Of a stretch of DNA of 13,478 bases, positions 1 to 6,461 are shown in pieces. The stretch spans positions 1 through 13,478 of the forward strand of contig CAMWYL010000043.1 of NCBI GenBank assembly GCA_947178465.1. Direction: 5' to 3'. The notes beneath the pieces are model-generated. The model was given only the letters and a program-made list of their open reading frames with translations. It had not been told where the DNA came from and did no database searches. A program made the translations under genes and the position numbers. Position 1 is the stretch's first letter, and every line of letters begins with the position of its first letter. The stretch comes from an uncultured Lachnospiraceae bacterium (GTDB lineage Bacteria; Bacillota; Clostridia; Lachnospirales; Lachnospiraceae).

Positions 1-97
1 CGGTATCAATGCTTGCCTTTCCCTCGCCGTCAAGCGCCAGCTTTAATTCGATATCGGTTTCCTTCGTACTTCTCTTCAATGTAGCATTTCTTTTCAT
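1..97 (-). CDS. hisB: Imidazoleglycerol-phosphate dehydratase, N-terminal fragment
   Basis: Only the first 32 codons are inside the window; the gene runs off the left edge. The visible protein begins MKRNATLKRSTKETDIELKL and continues with a DGEGKASIDT segment. This matches the conserved HisB N-terminus (R-x-T-x-E-T-x-I, then a D-G-x-G stretch just before the metal-binding part of the enzyme). HisB dehydrates imidazoleglycerol phosphate to imidazoleacetol phosphate in histidine synthesis. The ATG at 97 is preceded by a purine-rich AGAGGGG eight bases upstream. It starts 20 bases after the hisD stop, so it is the fourth gene of the his operon. It appears to be the single-domain bacterial HisB with no phosphatase domain in front, though only the start can be seen. 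Confidence 0.88.
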   Translation of the reverse strand, partial: MKRNATLKRSTKETDIELKLALDGEGKASIDT

Positions 98-117
98 GTC
101 TGCGCCCCTCTCTGCCG

Positions 118-1410
118 TTACTCCTCAAAGCGTACACGAATCGAGTTCGCATGCGCGGTGAGTCCTTCCTTTTGTGCGAAAAGCTCAATATCCTTATGTA
201 CCTTTTCGAGCGCTTCTCTCGAATAGGAAATGATACTTGATTTCTTCACATAATCGTCCACATTCAGGGGCGAAAAGAACTTCGCGGTGCCGTTTGTGGG
301 AAGCACATGATTAGGGCCCGCGTAATAGTCGCCGAGAGGCTCTGAGGAGTATTCTCCAAGGAAGATTGCTCCCGCATTTCGGATTCGGGTCATGGTGTCA
401 AAGGGATTTTTCGTCAGGATTTCGAGGTGCTCTGAAGCAATCTCATTGGCAGCCTCTATCGCTGTCTCCATGTCGGGGGCAACCAAGATGTATCCGTAAT
501 TGTCCAACGATTTCCGGATAATCTCTCTGCGCTCAAGAACCCGAACAAAATTATCGACCTCTGCGGACACCTTGTCCGCAAGCTCCCTGCTTGTAGTGAT
601 TAAAATTGCCGACGCAAGCTCGTCATGCTCCGCCTGTGAAAGCAAATCCGCCGCAACATATCTTGGCGTTGCGCTTTCGTCCGCAAGCACCAGGATTTCC
701 GATGGGCCGGCAATGGAATCGATGCTGACATGTCCGTAGACTGCCCGCTTTGCCAGAGCGACAAAAATATTTCCGGGGCCGACAATCTTATCGACCTTGG
801 GAATCAGTTCCGTTCCGTATGCCAACGCTGCAATTGCCTGTGCCCCACCGGTTTTGAAGATTGCGTCAACACCCGCAATATCCGCAGCAACCAGTGTTGC
901 GGGATTTACCCTTCCGTCCGGTCCTGCCGGCGTTGTCATTATGATATTCGGCACGCCCGCGACCTTCGCAGGTACAACATTCATAAGGGTTGTCGAGGGA
1001 TAGGCCGCCTTCCCACCGGGGACATAGACACCGACCTTCTGCATTGGGGTGATTTTCTGCCCGAGAATGGTTCCGTCCTCCTTCGCGTCAAACCAACTGT
1101 TGCGTTTCTGTTTCTCGTGGTAGGCACGGATATTGGCGGCGGAATCCCGCATCACCTGTATAAAATGCGCGTCAAGCTCCTGATATGCCGCGTCAATTTC
1201 TTCTTTTGTCACTTGAAAGGTATCCTTTGTAAGGCTGCACTTGTCAAATTGAAGTGCATACTCAAAGATTGCCTCCTCCTTTCGCTGCTTTACGTTTGCA
1301 ATAATGCCGGCAACAACGGCTTCATATTCACCATAATCGTTGGTGCTTCTCTTTAGCAGGCTTTCCAACAGATTTTCTTTTGTTTCGTTATTTAAAGTTA
1401 CTATTCGCAT
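118..1410 (-). CDS. hisD: Histidinol dehydrogenase
   Basis: HisD oxidises L-histidinol to L-histidine in two NAD-dependent steps, the end of the pathway; it is a cytoplasmic zinc enzyme. The 430-residue length is normal. Family signatures are clear: VGVYVPGGKAAYPS near residues 127-139, the IVGPGN segment near 209-214, zinc ligands Q259 and H262 (SQAEHDE), D361 (GDYYAGPNH) and H420 (TAHANSIRVR), and the catalytic pair E327-H328 in ASEHLE. The start chosen is the ATG at 1410, with GGAAAGG ten bases upstream. An in-frame TTG 12 codons earlier would put the start inside a hairpin without a ribosome site and would add residues the family does not need. It follows hisG after a 72-base gap that holds two hairpins, and precedes hisB by 20 bases. 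Confidence 0.97.
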   Translation of the reverse strand: MRIVTLNNETKENLLESLLKRSTNDYGEYEAVVAGIIANVKQRKEEAIFEYALQFDKCSLTKDTFQVTKEEIDAAYQELDAHFIQVMRDSAANIRAYHEKQKRNSWFDAKEDGTILGQKITPMQKVGVYVPGGKAAYPSTTLMNVVPAKVAGVPNIIMTTPAGPDGRVNPATLVAADIAGVDAIFKTGGAQAIAALAYGTELIPKVDKIVGPGNIFVALAKRAVYGHVSIDSIAGPSEILVLADESATPRYVAADLLSQAEHDELASAILITTSRELADKVSAEVDNFVRVLERREIIRKSLDNYGYILVAPDMETAIEAANEIASEHLEILTKNPFDTMTRIRNAGAIFLGEYSSEPLGDYYAGPNHVLPTNGTAKFFSPLNVDDYVKKSSIISYSREALEKVHKDIELFAQKEGLTAHANSIRVRFEE

Positions 1411-1446
1411 TTTCCCATATCCTTTCCCGCAGTCAAATGTAGCCAA

Positions 1447-1467
1447 GGCTGTTGAAAACCAACAGCC
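1447..1467 (-). other. Perfect hairpin between hisG and hisD (proximal to hisD)
   Basis: Arms GGCTGTTG and CAACAGCC (8 bp, perfect) enclose a 5-base loop. It lies 36 bases upstream of the hisD start and 15 bases downstream of the hisG stop. On the minus-strand transcript it is not followed by a U tract, so it does not look like a standard intrinsic terminator. It is similar in sequence and size to the neighbouring hairpin at 1471-1491 and may be a duplicate of it. It may act as an mRNA processing or stabilising element, or set relative hisG and hisD expression; this is inference. Confidence 0.6.
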
Positions 1468-1470
1468 TAT

Positions 1471-1491
1471 GCTGTTTGAAAATCAAACAGC
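1471..1491 (-). other. Perfect hairpin containing the hisG stop codon
   Basis: Arms GCTGTTTGA and TCAAACAGC (9 bp, perfect) enclose a 3-base loop. In the hisG transcript the 5' arm is the last two codons of hisG plus its TGA stop, so the terminating ribosome sits on the stem. No U tract follows on the minus strand. With the hairpin at 1447-1467 it makes a tandem pair in the hisG-hisD junction. Confidence 0.6.
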
Positions 1492-2154
1492 CTGGGCCGG
1501 TTGATTTGATTTCAGCTTCTGCAACAAGTCCCTGATCCTGTCCGCTTCCATCTTAAGGCTCACCTGATTGACGATCATGCGGGCGGAAAGCGGGCAAATC
1601 TCCTCCAAGACCTCCAGCCCGTTCTCGCGCAGCGTGGAACCGGTCTCTACAATATCCACAATCACATCGCTTAGTCCGACAATCGGCCCCAATTCAACAG
1701 AGCCGTTCAGCTTAATAATATCGACCGTCTGATGCTTCTGATTATAGAAATATTCCTTTGCGATTCGGGGATATTTACTGGCAACGCGTATCATGTTGTG
1801 ATGCTGCAGGAGATCCTTTGCGGACGCAGGACCGCATACGCACATGCGGCATTTTCCGAAGCCAAGGTCTAATACCTCGTACACTCTCCGGTTTTCCTCC
1901 ATGATCGTGTCCTTTCCTACAACACCGATATCGGCGGCACCATACTCTACATATGTAGGGACATCCGGACCCTTTGCCAGAAAAAATTTCAGCTTTAACG
2001 CTTCATTCACAAAAATAAGCTTTCTGGAGCTTTTGTCCTTGATTTCCTCACAGGTGATACCGACCTTTTCCAGTAACTCTAAAGTTTGTGTCGCAAGCCT
2101 TCCCTTACCAAGGGCGAAGGTAAGGTATCTCGCATCACGCGCGACGTTATTCAT
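1483..2154 (-). CDS. hisG: ATP phosphoribosyltransferase, catalytic subunit (short form)
   Basis: HisG joins ATP and PRPP to give phosphoribosyl-ATP, the committed and feedback-controlled step of histidine synthesis. At 223 residues this is the short form, which lacks the C-terminal regulatory domain of the long form and needs HisZ as partner; hisZ is directly upstream. Family motifs are the N-terminal LTFALGKGRL, the central VEYGAADIGVVGKD, and the PRPP-binding DIVETGSTLRENGL near residues 168-181. The ATG at 2154 has GGAGG twelve bases upstream, a long but usable spacing; the gap to the hisZ stop is 25 bases. The C-terminal tail NQPAQAV is encoded partly by a hairpin that includes the stop codon. 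The product is expected to be cytoplasmic, in a HisG-HisZ complex. Confidence 0.96.
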   Translation of the reverse strand: MNNVARDARYLTFALGKGRLATQTLELLEKVGITCEEIKDKSSRKLIFVNEALKLKFFLAKGPDVPTYVEYGAADIGVVGKDTIMEENRRVYEVLDLGFGKCRMCVCGPASAKDLLQHHNMIRVASKYPRIAKEYFYNQKHQTVDIIKLNGSVELGPIVGLSDVIVDIVETGSTLRENGLEVLEEICPLSARMIVNQVSLKMEADRIRDLLQKLKSNQPAQAV

Positions 2155-2179
2155 AGCTTGTGTTTACCTCCATTATCTT

Positions 2180-3361
2180 TTATATAAAAAGAACCTTTGA
2201 GAAATTATTTGCCTTTGCAAACGCCCGATAGGCCTCCTCGTCCGTTTCCTTCTTCATCATAACAGTATGAAAGCCATCGTTTCGATAGTTCTTCGCCTCC
2301 TGTATCGCATGCGCAGTGTCGCACGCATATACCAAAAGCAGATTCCTGTTCTCCGGCTCGGGACAGGCCTTCTGCCTTGTGAGCGCGGAAACAAGATCAT
2401 CAATGATGACGACAAAGCCTGTAGCCGGTGCCGGCTTTCCGAACTTCTCCAGAAGCCTGTCGTAACGGCCGCCCTTGGCGATGGCGCTCCCTGTCTGATA
2501 TGTGTACGCATTAAAAATAACGCCCGTATAATAATTATACTTGCTAACCATCGCTAAATCAAAGGAAATATATGGCTCCACCCCATAGAGTTTCAACAAC
2601 TCGTACACTTGCTTCAGACGTTCCACTGCCTTTACGGAACGATCATTGTCTGCAATGGACAGCGCCGTATCAAGAATATCATAGGAGCCAAAAAGTCCAC
2701 TGACACGAAGCAATGCCGCAATACTGTCCGCGGGGACATTTTTGCCCTCCAACAGCTCCTGCGCACCGAAATCATTCCTGTTGGAGATAAACTCGCGCAG
2801 GGCAAGCTCCGTCTCCTCGTCAAGTCCGGCCTGTGCGCATAAGCCCTTGAAAAAGTCTATCTGTCCGACGGAAACCTGAAATTCCTTCAAGCCGGCGTTG
2901 CGCAACGCTTCAACCAGCATGGCAATCATTTCCGCATCCGCTTCGGGAGACGCGTCTCCGATCAGCTCCGCGCCCATCTGGGTCGTTTCCTTTAATTTTC
3001 CCTGCAGATTATCCGTATTGATAAAGGTATTTCCCGAATAGCAAAACCGCAGGGGAATCGTCGCATCCATAAAATATTTCGCGGCACAGCGTGCAATGGA
3101 GGGCGTGAAGTCCGGGCGCAGAACCAGTGTATTCCCCTCCTTATCAAAGAATTTGTACAGCTCTTTTGAGGGTGTCGTCCCAATCTCCCTGCTGAAAACA
3201 TCAAAAAACTCAAAGGTCGGCGTCTGTATGTCCTGATAACCGTAGCAATGCAGCTTGTCCCCGAAAAGTCTCCGGATATTCTGCTTATTTGCGTATTCTG
3301 CACCATATATGTCCCGTACGCCTTCCGGTGTATGAACCAATCGTTTGCCGGTAAAATCCAT
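2180..3361 (-). CDS. hisZ: ATP phosphoribosyltransferase regulatory subunit
   Basis: HisZ is a catalytically inactive relative of histidyl-tRNA synthetase that binds short-form HisG and makes it active and sensitive to histidine. The 393-residue protein shows the class II synthetase-like core: TPEGVRDIYG at residues 11-20, then VLRPDFTPSIARCAAKYF (motif 2-like) near 79-96, the GAELIG region, YYTGVIFNAY and a GGRYDRLLEKFG segment in the C-terminal half. It lacks the C-terminal anticodon-binding domain of HisRS, and the adjacent short hisG supports HisZ rather than HisRS. The ATG at 3361 has AAAGGAG eight bases upstream. It is the first gene of the his operon, behind the promoter at 3444-3472. 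Confidence 0.96.
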   Translation of the reverse strand: MDFTGKRLVHTPEGVRDIYGAEYANKQNIRRLFGDKLHCYGYQDIQTPTFEFFDVFSREIGTTPSKELYKFFDKEGNTLVLRPDFTPSIARCAAKYFMDATIPLRFCYSGNTFINTDNLQGKLKETTQMGAELIGDASPEADAEMIAMLVEALRNAGLKEFQVSVGQIDFFKGLCAQAGLDEETELALREFISNRNDFGAQELLEGKNVPADSIAALLRVSGLFGSYDILDTALSIADNDRSVKAVERLKQVYELLKLYGVEPYISFDLAMVSKYNYYTGVIFNAYTYQTGSAIAKGGRYDRLLEKFGKPAPATGFVVIIDDLVSALTRQKACPEPENRNLLLVYACDTAHAIQEAKNYRNDGFHTVMMKKETDEEAYRAFAKANNFSKVLFI

Positions 3362-3386
3362 GATGTAGTCTCCTTTTGTCGTTGTT

Positions 3387-3402
3387 TACTTTAATACTTT
3401 AA
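3387..3402 (-). repeat. 8-bp tandem direct repeat in the his leader
   Basis: Two exact adjacent copies of TTAAAGTA (minus strand; TACTTTAA on the plus strand) lie between the predicted his transcription start and the hisZ ribosome site. This may be chance in an AT-rich leader, or a site for a regulator. Confidence 0.4.
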
Positions 3403-3443
3403 CGTGATAATTCGATGCACCGGTAGAGAAGTGCATTAAACGA

Positions 3444-3472
3444 AGTATACACTTTTTTCCAAAGTGTGTCAA
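3444..3472 (-). promoter_or_regulatory. Sigma-A-type promoter of the his operon
   Basis: On the minus strand TTGACA (3467-3472, perfect -35) and TATACT (3444-3449, five of six consensus bases) are separated by exactly 17 bases. It lies between the recU stop (3476) and the hisZ start (3361). Transcription would begin near 3437, giving a leader of about 75 bases. That leader is too short for a T-box, so control is more likely at the promoter. Confidence 0.85.
3449..3467. promoter_or_regulatory. Inverted repeat in the his promoter spacer, possible operator
   Basis: ACACTTT and AAAGTGT form perfect 7-bp arms around a 5-base centre, filling the space between the -35 and -10 boxes and touching both. 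A dimeric repressor bound here would block RNA polymerase. Histidine-responsive TrpR-family repressors (HisR/YerC) are known regulators of his genes in Firmicutes, but I cannot confirm that this matches their site. Confidence 0.55.
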
Positions 3473-3475
3473 CCT

Positions 3476-4021
3476 TTATTGTTCTCCACTGTCCCGATCA
3501 TTCAAATCAATCTGTATCATATCCAGATACGGAACCATCTGTCCGCCTCTTGATTTCATAAAATACCTGTCATTCAACTCCTCAAAACGGAAGCTTTTCC
3601 TGCCGCCCTGCTCCATTCTGTTCCAAAAGACATTCAGCTCACACAGCCGCAGGTAATACATAATATCCTTGGAGGTATAATAAATCAGGAAAAAGGCAAT
3701 ACCCTCCTGCCGCTCAAAATCCCGCATAAATTGTACCTGATGCGGATGGATGTTTTGCAGTGCAAAGGTATCCACAGCGCACTCCTTTGCGTCAAAGCAT
3801 ACGGGAATCCCCTGTACGGCGCCGATGTAATCCACGGTACTTTTTTGTTCAAAATAAGCCAGTGTGATATGGTGTGATTCCTTATCAATTGTAATCGGCG
3901 TAATGGGCGTCGGAACCTTTTGGATCAGAGCGAGCCCGTTTTCCCGATATTTTTCGTTTGAGAGATTGATCATTTCCTCCAAAAGCGAGCCGCGAAGTCC
4001 TCTCGAATTCCAAGTAGGCAT
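3476..4021 (-). CDS. recU: RecU-type Holliday junction resolvase
   Basis: RecU cuts four-way DNA junctions during recombination and chromosome segregation in Firmicutes. The 181-residue protein has the family layout: N-terminal NSRGLRGSLLEEMIN (residues 5-19), KVPTPI (35-40), then STVDYIG with the metal ligand D64, the FDAKE motif at 76-80 and LQNIHPHQVQFM after it. The spacing from D64 to D77 and K79 equals that of the B. subtilis catalytic residues D88, E101 and K103 (from memory), but the second acidic residue is Asp rather than Glu. It is slightly shorter than B. subtilis RecU (about 206). It starts 9 bases after the pseudouridine synthase stop; its GGGG ribosome site follows that stop directly, suggesting coupled translation. 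In Bacilli recU sits beside ponA; here it closes an RNA-modification gene set. Confidence 0.87.
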   Translation of the reverse strand: MPTWNSRGLRGSLLEEMINLSNEKYRENGLALIQKVPTPITPITIDKESHHITLAYFEQKSTVDYIGAVQGIPVCFDAKECAVDTFALQNIHPHQVQFMRDFERQEGIAFFLIYYTSKDIMYYLRLCELNVFWNRMEQGGRKSFRFEELNDRYFMKSRGGQMVPYLDMIQIDLNDRDSGEQ

Positions 4022-4030
4022 AATATCCCC

Positions 4031-5050
4031 TTACTCCTCTCCCATGACTCTCCGAAAAATTTTCGGCGGTTTGCAGCACAGTACCATTTTTGAAGTATCT
4101 GCAAAGCGTTCCTCCGCCGTTTCCGGGAACACAAGCTTATGCGCATGAAGCAGTTGATTTCTGACGCCAATGTCATAAAAACGTGAGGGAATTGTCGCGC
4201 TCCCATACTTGGTATCCCCTATGATCGGATGACCGAGCGCGGCTAACTGTGCCCGAATTTGGTGCGGTTTTCCGGTAAAGAGCCGTACTTCCAACAGCGT
4301 AGCCTGTCCGTTGCTTTTTATCGTGGAAAAGGCCGTGTCAATAAAGTCCACATGCTCTCTTACCGCGGCGGGAGCCTCCTGCGGACTGTTATATATCCGA
4401 ACCTTATTGTGCGTGTTGTCCTTATGTAACCGGCCGGTTATGCGTTCATTCAGTGTGATCGCACCGTCAACCGCGCAGTAATAATATTTCTCAAGCGTCT
4501 TATCCTTGATCCGTGCGCTCATATATTGGCTTCCGGCAAGCGTCTTGCCGCAGACCACCATTCCCGAGGTATTCCGATCAAGGCGGTTGCAGACAGACGG
4601 CTTAAAGGTCGCAAGCTCCCGGGGCGTGATCTGTCCGCTCTCCAGCAGATAGCCGATCAGCCACTCGTTCAGGCTCCTGTCAGTGGGCGTGGCCTTTTGC
4701 GACAATACGCTGGAGGGCTTATCCACTACCAGAATGTCACGGTTCTCGAATACGATATGCAAACAGCCAAGCGCGGTGTACGCCTGTTTATATTGAGAAA
4801 TGTCCGTCGCTTTCGGGGCCTGTGCACCGCTGCCCGAAAATTTCTCAAAGGTCTCGTCAGAAAAGAAAAGCGCTACCGCGTCGCCGATGGAGAGCGACTC
4901 CTTCCCGTCAGCCTTTTTCCCGTTCAGGGTAATGTTTTTCTTGCGCAGCATTTTGTATAAAAAGCTGTCAGGCGCATTTTTGAGAAGCTTCTTCAAATAC
5001 TTATCAAACCGCTGCCCTGCTTCATTAGCGCTTATCTGAAAAGAAATCAT
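4031..5050 (-). CDS. RluA-family 23S rRNA pseudouridine synthase
   Basis: The product isomerises specific uridines in RNA, probably 23S rRNA, to pseudouridine. From the chosen ATG it is 339 residues. An S4-like RNA-binding domain fills about residues 1-65 (GQRFDKYLKKLL and NITLNGKKADG are typical), followed by the catalytic domain with ILVVDKPS at 106-113 and NRLDRNTSGMVV, in which D158 is the catalytic aspartate. RLFTGKPHQIRAQLAALGHPIIGD is the conserved C-terminal core. RluC/RluD-type enzymes usually have HRLDR; Asn replaces His here, which is not catalytic. The ATG at 5050 has GGGGG seven bases upstream; a GTG 12 codons earlier overlaps the previous gene and lacks a site. The exact target uridine cannot be assigned. 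It is 17 bases after the membrane-protein gene. Confidence 0.92.
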   Translation of the reverse strand: MISFQISANEAGQRFDKYLKKLLKNAPDSFLYKMLRKKNITLNGKKADGKESLSIGDAVALFFSDETFEKFSGSGAQAPKATDISQYKQAYTALGCLHIVFENRDILVVDKPSSVLSQKATPTDRSLNEWLIGYLLESGQITPRELATFKPSVCNRLDRNTSGMVVCGKTLAGSQYMSARIKDKTLEKYYYCAVDGAITLNERITGRLHKDNTHNKVRIYNSPQEAPAAVREHVDFIDTAFSTIKSNGQATLLEVRLFTGKPHQIRAQLAALGHPIIGDTKYGSATIPSRFYDIGVRNQLLHAHKLVFPETAEERFADTSKMVLCCKPPKIFRRVMGEE

Positions 5051-5067
5051 ACATTTGCCCCCGTTTC

Positions 5068-5634
5068 TCAGAGGGAAATATCGCACAGAAGCGCCGCGAT
5101 ATCCGTTTCTTTAGAGCCAGGCTCCGTATTCCCAAGCTGTATCAGTCGTTCCTCAAATTTCCTTTGTTCCTTGAATATTTTTACAGTGACGTTCTTGAAG
5201 CTGTTTTGCTTTAGAAGATCCTTTATATGCTCTTCGCAGGCCGCAGCATCACAAGTTGCGAATTCGGTGTAGCCAATCAGACAATTCCCGCGTATTCCAA
5301 AACAGTTAATCGGAAAGTTATTCTTGTAGGAGGTCAGGTACAGACTGTACAAAACCGTCACATTCCCGGCCTTTCGGGATAAAGTCTGATATGTCTCATC
5401 GTTGAATTTCGGTATCCGAAGGTACATAATAACAGAGACAAGGCTCTTACAGGCCGGCAGAAGCCCGCAGACTGCAACCACCGTCAAAAGGTTCTCCTTT
5501 GTCTTGGTTGAGAAATATCCGAGTAAAAATACCGCCATCGCGAGTAAAAAATACAGGATGGTCCGCAGAATCACCAGCTTTGTCTGATATGCGGGATATC
5601 CGAATTCTCCCTTGGTTTGCTTTTGCATTTTCAT
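5068..5634 (-). CDS. Unrecognised two-helix membrane protein
   Basis: I do not recognise a family. The 188-residue protein has a short basic N-terminus (KMQKQTKG), two hydrophobic helices at about residues 20-41 and 49-72, separated by a very short turn (STKTKEN), and a hydrophilic domain of about 115 residues. That domain contains several cysteines (CFGIRGNC and ATCDAAAC) and a charged helix (KIFKEQRKFEERL). A hairpin of two helices with a soluble tail suggests an anchored domain, probably cytoplasmic because of the basic N-terminus. The start is ATG 5634, with AAAGGAG twelve bases upstream; an in-frame GTG at 5688 has no ribosome site. It sits between the dehydrogenase and the RluA-family gene in a tight gene set, but no function follows from that. 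Confidence 0.8.
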   Translation of the reverse strand: MKMQKQTKGEFGYPAYQTKLVILRTILYFLLAMAVFLLGYFSTKTKENLLTVVAVCGLLPACKSLVSVIMYLRIPKFNDETYQTLSRKAGNVTVLYSLYLTSYKNNFPINCFGIRGNCLIGYTEFATCDAAACEEHIKDLLKQNSFKNVTVKIFKEQRKFEERLIQLGNTEPGSKETDIAALLCDISL

Positions 5635-5693
5635 AGAATCCAACAGCTCCTTTGTTATGCACCGACAGTCAGCAAATCGACATGGCACAGCGT

Positions 5694-6461
5694 TTATGGT
5701 TTCTGGATGCAGCCGAGAATCATCAGCAGCACTCTATGCGGAATAAGCTTTGTCATAATATGAAAAGCCTTGATAAAGCCGCTGTATACGGAAACCTCCT
5801 TTTTGTGGTAGGAGTCCGCAAGCGCCTGTGCGACCACCTTGTCGGCACGCGTCATTGTGAGCTTTTTGACCGCGAGTATCTTTCCGTCCTTTTCCGCAAT
5901 ATCAAAAAACGGCGTATCCACAGGGCCGGGACAAACCGATGTGACATAAATCCTCTTTGGACGAAGCTCTCGGTTCAGTGCCCTTGAGAAGCTGTGTACA
6001 TAGGCCTTGGTCGCGGCGTAAACAGCAAATTCCGGCTGCGGCATGAACGCAGCGCTGGATGCAAGCTGGATAATGCGGCTGTTTTTGCGCATATAGGGCA
6101 GGCACAGATAGGTCATTCGTGTCAACGCTCTGCAATTGACATCTATCATTCCAAGCTGCTCCTTTGCCTGTAGTTTGGTGAATTTCCCCATGACGCCATA
6201 ACCTGCACAGTTTATGAGCATTCGAATTGTCGGCTTTTCCTCTGCCAGAAGGTTCGCCAGACGCTCAAAATGAGCGTCATTTGTGACATCCATGTCAAGA
6301 ATCCTTGTCGTATGGTCCATATGCTGTGCAACCTCCAGCATAGCTTCCTTGCGGCGTGCAATCATCCATATCTCATCCACACGGTCAAAAATATTGTCTG
6401 TCTGTAATGCAAATTCGACGCCCATTCCCGAGGATGCGCCTGTAATAAGAATAATGTTCAT
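5694..6461 (-). CDS. Short-chain dehydrogenase/reductase
   Basis: This is a classical SDR oxidoreductase using NAD(H) or NADP(H); the substrate is unknown. From ATG 6461 it has 255 residues. Visible motifs are the nucleotide-binding TGASSGMG at 7-14, the NCAG motif at 84-87, the DVN segment near 107-109, the catalytic triad S135, Y148 and K152 (YAATK) and CPGPVDTPF at 177-185. An Arg pair (ARRKEA, 35-40) after the second strand hints at NADP preference. The C-terminus (FIKAFHIMTKLI, VLLMILGCI) is hydrophobic and may contact the membrane. The ATG at 6461 overlaps the ygiQ stop as ATGA, with GGAGG five bases upstream; an ATG at 6473 (AAGGA upstream) is a possible alternative adding four residues. 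The overlap indicates translational coupling to ygiQ. Confidence 0.92.
   Translation of the reverse strand: MNIILITGASSGMGVEFALQTDNIFDRVDEIWMIARRKEAMLEVAQHMDHTTRILDMDVTNDAHFERLANLLAEEKPTIRMLINCAGYGVMGKFTKLQAKEQLGMIDVNCRALTRMTYLCLPYMRKNSRIIQLASSAAFMPQPEFAVYAATKAYVHSFSRALNRELRPKRIYVTSVCPGPVDTPFFDIAEKDGKILAVKKLTMTRADKVVAQALADSYHKKEVSVYSGFIKAFHIMTKLIPHRVLLMILGCIQKP

Noticed and set aside
730..1356. 208-codon open frame on the plus strand opposite hisD
   Set aside because: It lies wholly antisense to a clearly intact hisD, its translation resembles no protein, and it has no ribosome site that stands out. It is a codon-bias shadow.
1411..1446. Twelve-codon N-terminal extension of HisD from a TTG
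   Set aside because: No ribosome site and it begins at the edge of a hairpin; the ATG at 1410 has a good site and gives the family N-terminus.
3362..3475. T-box or other leader RNA ahead of hisZ
   Set aside because: The leader from the predicted start is only about 75 bases, with no T-box sequence and just a 5-bp stem (TGCAC/GTGCA at 3416-3435); promoter-level control fits better.
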